A stretch of DNA of 47,230 nucleotides from CAZPKH01 sp964587165 (GTDB taxonomy: Bacteria > Bacteroidota > Bacteroidia > Bacteroidales > Muribaculaceae): assembly GCA_964587165.1 (NCBI GenBank), contig CAZPKH010000011.1, positions 1 through 47,230 on the forward strand, read 5' to 3'. Below are positions 42,176-47,230 of this stretch, piece by piece. Positions within the stretch are counted from its first letter, which is position 1; each line of letters begins with the position of its first letter. Under the pieces are notes generated by a model. It was given only the letters and a program-made list of their open reading frames with translations. It was not told the DNA's origin and did no database searches. The position numbers were made by a program, and so were the translations under genes.

Positions 42176-43045
42176 TTTTTTACGCATCAGCACACTTGCC
42201 CAGGCATTGCCATCGGGGCGAACGTCAGCGGCATTGACATCTAATGCCTCAAGACCGCACTCTGCACCCCGCGCCACAACCATATCGGCATCGACCTCGC
42301 GGTAGAATCCGCTGAACACAGCCTCGCCTCCCGGCTTAAGAGCTGCGGCATATCGTGGTATATCGGCAAGTATCACATTGCGGTTTATATTGGCTATCAG
42401 CAAGTCGTACGTCGCAGCATCAGGGAGCTGTGTGGCATCTCCGAGCTTCACCTCGACATTACTGATGGAGTTTACCGCCATATTGTCGACGGCATTTGCG
42501 CAGGCAAATTCATCAATCTCTATAGCATCTACCCTGTCGGCTCCGCGCATCGACGCGAGGATAGAGAGAATACCGGTACCGGTGCCCACATCGGCCACCG
42601 TCAGCCCCTGAAGATCCATATTCAGAAGCCGGCGAATGATGAGCGAGGTGGTGTCGTGGTGACCCGTCCCGAAAGCCATGCGCGGGTCGATCACTATATC
42701 GTAGCGGCATTGCGGCACATCGGTATGAAAAGATGCGTGAATAGCGCAGTCGGACCCTATCACTATAGGTTTGAAGTAGTTGCGTTCCCACTCCGCATTC
42801 CAGTCGCGCCCCTCCACCACTTCGTCGCTCTCCAGCTCCACGCTCACCCCGGGCATAGGGAAATCGGCCGTCACAACCGACGGCGCCTCCGGGTCATAAT
42901 TCTCAGCGCGGATATATGCCGTAAGGCCGGTTTCATCCGGCTCAAACATCTCAAAGCCGACATCGGCCAGCATAGCGGCGGCAATGTCGGTAGCTGTTTC
43001 GCTACAAGGCTCAAATCTGTAGCGAAGCTTTCGATAATCGTTCAT
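42173..43045 (-). CDS. prmA: Ribosomal protein L11 methyltransferase
   Basis: This 290-residue SAM-dependent enzyme trimethylates ribosomal protein L11. The catalytic domain shows DPRMAFGTGHHDTT, then VADVGTGTGILSI (motif I), AIEIDEFAC, and LIANINRNVI. An N-terminal substrate-recognition domain precedes it (about 1-110). Length is normal for Bacteroidales. It precedes the barrel-like gene by 32 nt. Upstream, a 110-nt gap with no clear promoter separates it from the small envelope cluster. Confidence 0.93.
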   Translation of the reverse strand: MNDYRKLRYRFEPCSETATDIAAAMLADVGFEMFEPDETGLTAYIRAENYDPEAPSVVTADFPMPGVSVELESDEVVEGRDWNAEWERNYFKPIVIGSDCAIHASFHTDVPQCRYDIVIDPRMAFGTGHHDTTSLIIRRLLNMDLQGLTVADVGTGTGILSILASMRGADRVDAIEIDEFACANAVDNMAVNSISNVEVKLGDATQLPDAATYDLLIANINRNVILADIPRYAAALKPGGEAVFSGFYREVDADMVVARGAECGLEALDVNAADVRPDGNAWASVLMRKK

Positions 43046-43155
43046 CTAACTATTATATGTGAAGCGGAGAGGATAAGAAGTTAATAATGATATGGGCTCA
43101 GGAGGCCATACACCGACACAGAGTGCGCTATCCACGTGCGGCGGGCAGCGGCGCA

Positions 43156-43467
43156 TCATTTCTTCTTGCGCGAACGCACCCGTTTAAGCAGCTTGTATAC
43201 TCTTGATCCGAGTGTGAAAGCCAGATAGGCGTAGTCGAAATAGTCGAGCGAGCCGAGAATCTTCCCGAAGACACCTGTCCGCGAGCTCAATCCCTCCATC
43301 TTCCCTTCGGCGTTCTGCACCACCGAGCGGGCTTTAAGCGTGATTTCGTCCCGTTCGAGCTGCTCCTTCATCAGCACGAAGGCTCGGCGGAGTTTGATCT
43401 CATGGAGAGTAAACCCCCGGAAGTGAGGATCGTCGGCAGGACGGATTGAAGTGACTGTGCTATTCAT
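43156..43467 (-). CDS. Small hypothetical protein of the holin/YtxH cluster
   Basis: This 103-residue basic protein has a predicted amphipathic helix (LHEIKLRRAFVLMKEQLERDEITLKARS) and a hydrophobic stretch at about 79-92 (DYAYLAFTLGSRVYKLL). The C-terminus is very basic (RVRSRKKK). I do not recognise a named family. Its ATG directly abuts the stop of the holin-family gene (TAGATG), so the two are tightly linked. Confidence 0.65.
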   Translation of the reverse strand: MNSTVTSIRPADDPHFRGFTLHEIKLRRAFVLMKEQLERDEITLKARSVVQNAEGKMEGLSSRTGVFGKILGSLDYFDYAYLAFTLGSRVYKLLKRVRSRKKK

Positions 43468-43800
43468 CTACTTATACATTTTGCGGGTGATATACCTTGC
43501 CACCGGATTCTCAATCAATGGTTTGCGGAGCGACACGATGACCACAAACAGCACCAGATAAGCTCCGGCGATGATCAGCGGTGCCCAGAACCACCCGACA
43601 GCGCCGGCAAGTAGCACGCACAGCGATACCGAAACAAAGAAGAACACTATCAGGGCGAAGAACAGCATGATAGCGCCCAATATGGCTGCCGTGATCCCCA
43701 GAGTGAGATTCTCGGCAAACATCAGCTTGTAGTTTTCTACGTTGAAGCGGATGATATTCCGCACCTTATCCAAAAGGCGTGCAAACGGTCGGTCGGCCAT
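43468..43800 (-). CDS. Holin-family (superfamily III) small membrane protein
   Basis: This 110-residue protein has two hydrophobic helices (about 29-53 LTLGITAAILGAIMLFFALIVFF and 57-85 including LLAGAVGWFWAPLIIAGAYLVLFVV) with a basic C-terminus (RYITRKMYK). It matches the phage-holin-like/Holin-X family found in many chromosomes without any phage, where it is probably an envelope or stress protein. It is followed directly by the 103-residue gene and preceded by a YtxH gene. Confidence 0.75.
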   Translation of the reverse strand: MADRPFARLLDKVRNIIRFNVENYKLMFAENLTLGITAAILGAIMLFFALIVFFFVSVSLCVLLAGAVGWFWAPLIIAGAYLVLFVVIVSLRKPLIENPVARYITRKMYK

Positions 43801-43884
43801 CGTTTGAATGTTGAAAGGGTAAAGGTTATGTATCGGAGAGCATCAAAGCGGCTCCGACAGTAGTTGCATTCTTAGTTCCCCCGC

Positions 43885-43922
43885 GGGGGCGCATGCCATC
43901 GGCGCACGCCGACGCATGAATT
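43885..43922 (-). terminator. Compound hairpin after the YtxH gene
   Basis: TCGGC/GCCGA with outer CATGC/GCATG arms forms a stem near 43890-43917. No clear T run, so it is a weak call. Confidence 0.35.
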
Positions 43923-43949
43923 CCTGCGGCAGAGCGCTCGCTGAGCCGA

Positions 43950-44147
43950 TCAATCGTCGATCTCGATGGTGAGCTGCTCGACGAGGCGGTCGATCTCTGA
44001 ATCGCTGCAGCAGATACCGCGCTTGCGGAGTATCTCCTTGATGCGCGAACGCATATCCTCACCTTTCTCGGGAGCGAAAAGGATTGCAGCTCCGGCACCT
44101 ACGATAGCGCCGCCCAAAAATGCGTAAAGAAGTGTTAAGTTGCTCAT
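43950..44147 (-). CDS. YtxH-domain small protein
   Basis: This 65-residue protein has one glycine-rich N-terminal helix (YAFLGGAIVGAGAAILFAPEKGEDMR) with the LFAPEKG turn diagnostic of YtxH. A charged C-terminal helix follows (DSEIDRLVEQLTIEIDD). YtxH proteins are linked to general stress and envelope functions. A paralogue of similar size lies upstream at 44278. Confidence 0.8.
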   Translation of the reverse strand: MSNLTLLYAFLGGAIVGAGAAILFAPEKGEDMRSRIKEILRKRGICCSDSEIDRLVEQLTIEIDD

Positions 44148-44222
44148 TGTCCTGATATTATTACGTAGTTAAATCTATTATTTCCAAAACATCACATACC
44201 CCGGGTTATATCCGTCAGCTGG

Positions 44223-44254
44223 CCTGCCGGGCAAGTCGTATCTCACCCGGCAGG
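44223..44254 (-). terminator. Hairpin after the second YtxH gene
   Basis: CCTGCCGGG (44223-44231) pairs perfectly with CCCGGCAGG (44246-44254). No strong T run. Confidence 0.55.
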
Positions 44255-44277
44255 TCGACCAAAGGCCGAGATGTTAT

Positions 44278-44478
44278 TTATTTCTTCTCAAGCTCCTCGG
44301 CGAGCTCGTCGGCGAGCTCTTCCATTTTGCTCTTTTTCAGGCGTACGCCTTTCTCTTCGAGGAATTTGATAATGTTGTTGCGGGTCTCAGAACCTTTTTC
44401 GGGTGCGAAAAGCAGACCTACGGTTGCGCCGGCTACAGCTCCGCTGATGACGGCCAGAAGTACGTGTAACGGTTTCAT
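44278..44478 (-). CDS. YtxH-domain small protein (second copy)
   Basis: This 66-residue protein has the same layout as the gene at 43950: a Gly/Ala-rich helix (VISGAVAGATVGLLFAPEKGSET) then a charged helix ending EELADELAEELEKK. The ATG at 44478 is chosen over an upstream GTG, because it gives a protein equal in length to the paralogue and starts right before the helix. The two copies are clearly paralogous (LFAPEKG shared) but diverged in the C-terminal helix. It leads the envelope cluster. Confidence 0.8.
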   Translation of the reverse strand: MKPLHVLLAVISGAVAGATVGLLFAPEKGSETRNNIIKFLEEKGVRLKKSKMEELADELAEELEKK

Positions 44479-44707
44479 TGTCGTAATATTTATTTTTGAA
44501 TTATTATTCACTTTTACTTCAATAACGGCCGGGCAGCCGTAAAAGTTCGATGCCGCGCCGCAAAAATTTCACAGCCGGGCTCCGTCGGAGCATCAACGGC
44601 ACCGCTAATTTAACAACTCCGCCCCATTTTTACAAATAAAACATAAAAAATCAGCTTCCGTCCGATTATTTACCCGCATAATCTATGCCGTATTGCAGAA
44701 AAAGAAT

Positions 44708-44715
44708 TACCTTTG
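44708..44715 (+). promoter_or_regulatory. Bacteroidota -7 box for bamD
   Basis: TACCTTTG lies 27 nt before the bamD ATG at 44743. A TTG-started upstream extension would begin inside the box, confirming the ATG. Confidence 0.75.
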
Positions 44716-44742
44716 CACATTAATAAACGAAACCGCCACACA

Positions 44743-45543
44743 ATGCGTAAATACATACTGATGATTCTGATAGCCGTGGGCCTGAGTTCGTGCGGCGAGT
44801 ACCAGCGCGTGCTCAAGAGCACCGACTACGACTACAAGCTCGAATACGCCAAGAAAGCGTTCGACGAGAAGAAGTATGTGCAGGCATCCACAGTGCTGCA
44901 GAGCATCGTCACGGTATTCAAGGGCTCCGAAAAAGCCGAGGATGCCCTCTACCTGCTCGGCCTGAGCCACTACGAGAACAAAGACTACATAAACTCCGGA
45001 GCATACTTCAAGAGCTACTATCAGCGCTACCCTAAAGGGAAGTATGCCGAGCTCGCCCGATTCTACGCCGGCTACGGCTACTACCTCGACTCGCCCGAAC
45101 CTCAGCTCGACCAGTCGGGCACGGTAAAAGCCATCGAGGAGCTCACATCGTTTATCGAATACTTCCCCCGCAGCGAGAAGGTGCCTGTGGCACAGAACGC
45201 CCTCTTCGAGCTGCAGGACAAACTCACCCTCAAGGAGCTCCAGAACGCCACCCTCTACTACAACCTCGGCAACTATCTGGGCAACAACTACGAGTCGGCT
45301 GTCATCGTGGCCAAAAACGCCATCAAGAAATACCCCTACTCCAAATACAAGGAGGATCTCGAATTTCTGATCCTCAAGTCGCGCTTTCAGGAAGCGTCGC
45401 AGAGCGTGCCCGAGAAGCGAGGCGAGCGATTCCGTACCGTCGTCGACGAGTACTACTCGTTCATCAACAACTTCCCCGACTCTCCCGACCGCCAAGAGGC
45501 CGACAACATCTTCAAGATAGCCCAACGCTATGCCGAAGATTGA
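44743..45543 (+). CDS. bamD: Outer-membrane assembly lipoprotein BamD
   Basis: This 266-residue lipoprotein has its lipid cysteine at 17 (LSSC). It is the TPR-repeat subunit of the BAM complex that folds outer-membrane barrels, of which this window holds several. Repeats are seen at FDEKKYVQASTVLQSIVTVFKGSEKAEDALYLLG, YENKDYINSGAYFKSYYQRYPKGKYAELARFY and ATLYYNLGNYLGNNYESAVIVAKNAIKKYP. Length and position before rpoZ are typical of Bacteroidales. Essential in most Gram-negatives studied. Confidence 0.92.
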   Translation: MRKYILMILIAVGLSSCGEYQRVLKSTDYDYKLEYAKKAFDEKKYVQASTVLQSIVTVFKGSEKAEDALYLLGLSHYENKDYINSGAYFKSYYQRYPKGKYAELARFYAGYGYYLDSPEPQLDQSGTVKAIEELTSFIEYFPRSEKVPVAQNALFELQDKLTLKELQNATLYYNLGNYLGNNYESAVIVAKNAIKKYPYSKYKEDLEFLILKSRFQEASQSVPEKRGERFRTVVDEYYSFINNFPDSPDRQEADNIFKIAQRYAED

Positions 45544-45601
45544 CCCACATTATTAATATCACGACCGGATAAATTCAAAAAATATACAACAGCTTCACAA
45601 T

Positions 45602-45937
45602 ATGGACTACAAGAAATCAAACGCACCCCTCAACACCGTGACCCGCGACATGATCCAGCTCTCCGAGGATACCGGCAACGTATACGAGACTGTAGCTATC
45701 ATAGCCAAACGCGCCAACCAGATAGCCGGAGAGATGAAGCATGACCTCGATAAAAAAATCAAAGAGTTCGAAAGCCTCAACGACACCCTCGAGGAGGTGA
45801 GCGAAAACCGCGAGCAGATCGAGATCTCCCGCTTTTACGAGAAGCTCCCCAAGCCCACCCTCATCGCCGCACAGGAGTATCAGGAGCACCGCATCCTGTT
45901 CCGCAACCCCGCAAAAAGCAAAGACCTCGACAACTGA
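45602..45937 (+). CDS. rpoZ: RNA polymerase omega-like subunit
   Basis: This 111-residue protein matches the Bacteroidetes RpoZ/Rpb6-like protein found next to bamD. NVYETVAIIAKRANQIAGEMK is the omega core, and YEKLPKPTLIAAQEYQEHRILFRNP is the conserved C-terminal part. It stabilises beta-prime in RNA polymerase. It starts 58 nt after bamD and is probably cotranscribed. Confidence 0.86.
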   Translation: MDYKKSNAPLNTVTRDMIQLSEDTGNVYETVAIIAKRANQIAGEMKHDLDKKIKEFESLNDTLEEVSENREQIEISRFYEKLPKPTLIAAQEYQEHRILFRNPAKSKDLDN

Positions 45938-45951
45938 TCATCACCCCCACG

Positions 45952-46539
45952 ATGAAACATCTCGCAGTCATCATACTCTCAGCCGCTATAGCCGTGGCTC
46001 TGACAGCCTGCGGCAAAGGCAAGGAAGCTCCGTCGTCGGAACAGGCCGAGATGCAGCGCAACGAGCTCTATGCCGCAATGAACAGCGGCGATGTGGCGCG
46101 CATCCAGACCGTGGCCGACAGCCTGGCCCAGAACTTCGACGACCTCAACACCGACGAATCGGTAGCCGTGCTGCTGGCCTATCTGCAGATACACAACGAT
46201 GCCGCCGCCCGCAAGGACCAGAAGAAAGACCTCGAAGCGATACGCGCATTTGTCGACGCCTACAATATCGCCCTGAGCACCCACGGCGACGACCTCGTAG
46301 AGGCCTTCAACGCCGCACGCGAGCTTAACGGCAACCTCGACCTCCCCGAGCTGGCGCGCACACTCAGCGAGCAGCTTTCCGACTACGACGCAGCTTTCGG
46401 CGAAGTAGTAGCCGAACCCGAAGCACCCAAGGCCGAGACCCCCAAAGCCGAAGAGCCCAAAGAGGAGGCCAAGCCGCAGCCCGCGCCCCAGGAGCAGCCC
46501 AAGGCTGAAGATCCTGCCGTGGTAGCCCCTCTCGACTGA
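45952..46539 (+). CDS. Lipoprotein of unknown function between rpoZ and glyS
   Basis: This 195-residue lipoprotein has its cysteine at 20 (ALTAC), a helical middle (about 30-150, LAQNFDDLNTDESVAVLLAYLQIHNDAAARK) and a low-complexity Pro/Glu/Ala/Lys tail (about 155-195, KAETPKAEEPKEEAKPQP). I do not recognise a family. The 14-nt gap to rpoZ suggests cotranscription with bamD-rpoZ. Confidence 0.66.
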   Translation: MKHLAVIILSAAIAVALTACGKGKEAPSSEQAEMQRNELYAAMNSGDVARIQTVADSLAQNFDDLNTDESVAVLLAYLQIHNDAAARKDQKKDLEAIRAFVDAYNIALSTHGDDLVEAFNAARELNGNLDLPELARTLSEQLSDYDAAFGEVVAEPEAPKAETPKAEEPKEEAKPQPAPQEQPKAEDPAVVAPLD

Positions 46540-46614
46540 GAGCCGCCCCACCCCTCTCCCTCGCCATCTTACACTCATAAATCACCCTCACCCTACAAGA
46601 GATAACAACACGCT

Positions 46615-47230
46615 ATGGCACAACAGGAAGATGTGTTTAAGAAAATAGTATCGCACGCCAAGGAGTACGGATTCGTATTCCCCTCATCTGAAATCTACGA
46701 CGGCCTCGGAGCCGTATACGACTACGGTCAGAACGGCGTCGAGCTCAAAAACAACATCAAACGCTACTGGTGGGACTCGATGACCCTCCTGCACGAAAAC
46801 ATCGTGGGCATCGACTCCGCAATCTTCATGCACCCCACCATCTGGAAAGCATCCGGCCATGTTGATGCCTTCAACGACCCGCTCATCGACAACCGCGACT
46901 CCAAGAAACGCTACCGTGCCGACGTGCTGATCGAGGACCAGATTGCAAAATACGACGAGAAGATCGACAAAGAGGTGGCCAAAGCGCGCAAACGCTTCGG
47001 CGACAGCTTCGACGAAGCCCTCTATCGCCAGACCAACCCCCGCGTAGTCGAGCATCTGGAGAAGCGCAACGCCCTGCACGAGCGCTTTGCCAAAGCGATG
47101 AACGACAACAACCTCGACGAGCTCCGCGCAATCATAATCGACGAAGAGATCGTCGACCCCATCTCCGGCACCAAAAACTGGACCGACGTGCGCCAGTTCA
47201 ACCTCATGTTCAAGACCGAGATGGGCTCTA
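46615..47230 (+). CDS. glyS: Glycyl-tRNA synthetase (5' part)
   Basis: The frame from ATG 46615 is open to the window end (about 205 residues of roughly 510). It is the dimeric (single-chain, alpha2) bacterial/eukaryotic-type glycyl-tRNA synthetase. Early class II sequence is clear: KEYGFVFPSSEIYDGLGAVYDYG, ELKNNIKRYWW, HPTIWKASGHVDAFNDPL and KKRYRAD. It is the only type II aminoacyl-tRNA synthetase visible. The 3' end is outside the window. Confidence 0.95.
   Translation, partial: MAQQEDVFKKIVSHAKEYGFVFPSSEIYDGLGAVYDYGQNGVELKNNIKRYWWDSMTLLHENIVGIDSAIFMHPTIWKASGHVDAFNDPLIDNRDSKKRYRADVLIEDQIAKYDEKIDKEVAKARKRFGDSFDEALYRQTNPRVVEHLEKRNALHERFAKAMNDNNLDELRAIIIDEEIVDPISGTKNWTDVRQFNLMFKTEMGS

Noticed and set aside
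43046..43155. Possible tRNA or small gene in the prmA upstream gap
   Set aside because: No cloverleaf or TPsiC sequence, no ORF of note.

Overview
The window looks like an ordinary chromosomal stretch from a GC-rich member of the Bacteroidota, order Bacteroidales, perhaps a Muribaculaceae-like gut bacterium. The order is well supported. The family is an inference from GC content and gene style. Supporting signs: repeated exact matches to the Bacteroidota -7 promoter element TAnnTTTG, several with a TTTG box 19-20 bp upstream; lipoproteins with acidic residues after the lipid cysteine; a SusC-like TonB receptor with an N-terminal carboxypeptidase-regulatory domain; DUF5689/OB-fold surface lipoproteins; class III FBPase; a GlsA/GlsB-like acyltransferase pair; and a Bacteroidales-type RpoZ next to BamD.

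Layout, left to right. 1-9.5 kb: 3' end of carB, a secreted esterase, class III FBPase, a U32 peptidase-family protein, then an LptF/G permease overlapping ribBA. 9.5-13.1 kb: an MBOAT acyltransferase with an SGNH-like partner, then a CPBP membrane protease. 13.1-14.8 kb: purC-menG. 14.9-20.3 kb: a tight minus-strand run of nadK, a YgjP-like metallopeptidase, a histidine acid phosphatase, a PQQ-type propeller lipoprotein and a secreted esterase. 20.25-20.9 kb: a 201-bp nested palindrome and a short gene resembling only the C-terminal part of a CBS-domain protein. 21-23.8 kb: pdxJ-exbB-exbD-tonB. 23.8-25.1 kb: an AT-rich KilA-N gene bracketed by ~137-bp direct repeats, each carrying a long palindrome. 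25.1-27.7 kb: a secreted Pro/Gly/His-rich protein, then pyrE, an SRPBCC protein and a Rieske-like lipoprotein. 27.9-33.8 kb: a TonB-dependent receptor with two OB-fold surface lipoproteins. 34-36.1 kb: two small acidic lipoproteins and two outer-membrane beta-barrels. 36.2-38 kb: a glycine-lipid-type acyltransferase pair. 38.1-41.1 kb: three translationally coupled genes (membrane protein, GT2 glycosyltransferase, DUF115/MptE-like). 41.1-41.4 kb: an AT-rich gap with an orphan promoter and a terminator. 41.4-44.5 kb: a secreted barrel-like protein, prmA, and a holin/YtxH envelope cluster. 44.7 kb to the end: bamD, rpoZ, a lipoprotein and the 5' part of glyS.

The common thread is the cell envelope: LPS export, BamD assembly, TonB energisation, TonB-dependent uptake, glycine lipids, glycan synthesis and acylation, and many lipoproteins, mixed with nucleotide, riboflavin, pyridoxine, NADP and menaquinone biosynthesis. 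I see no CRISPR array, tRNA, rRNA, IS transposase, prophage or integrase. The strongest non-routine signals are the repeat-flanked KilA-N cassette, the palindrome upstream of nadK, the CBS-less gene with face-to-face promoters, the orphan promoter/terminator pair at 41.1-41.3 kb, and the receptor/OB-fold lipoprotein operon.
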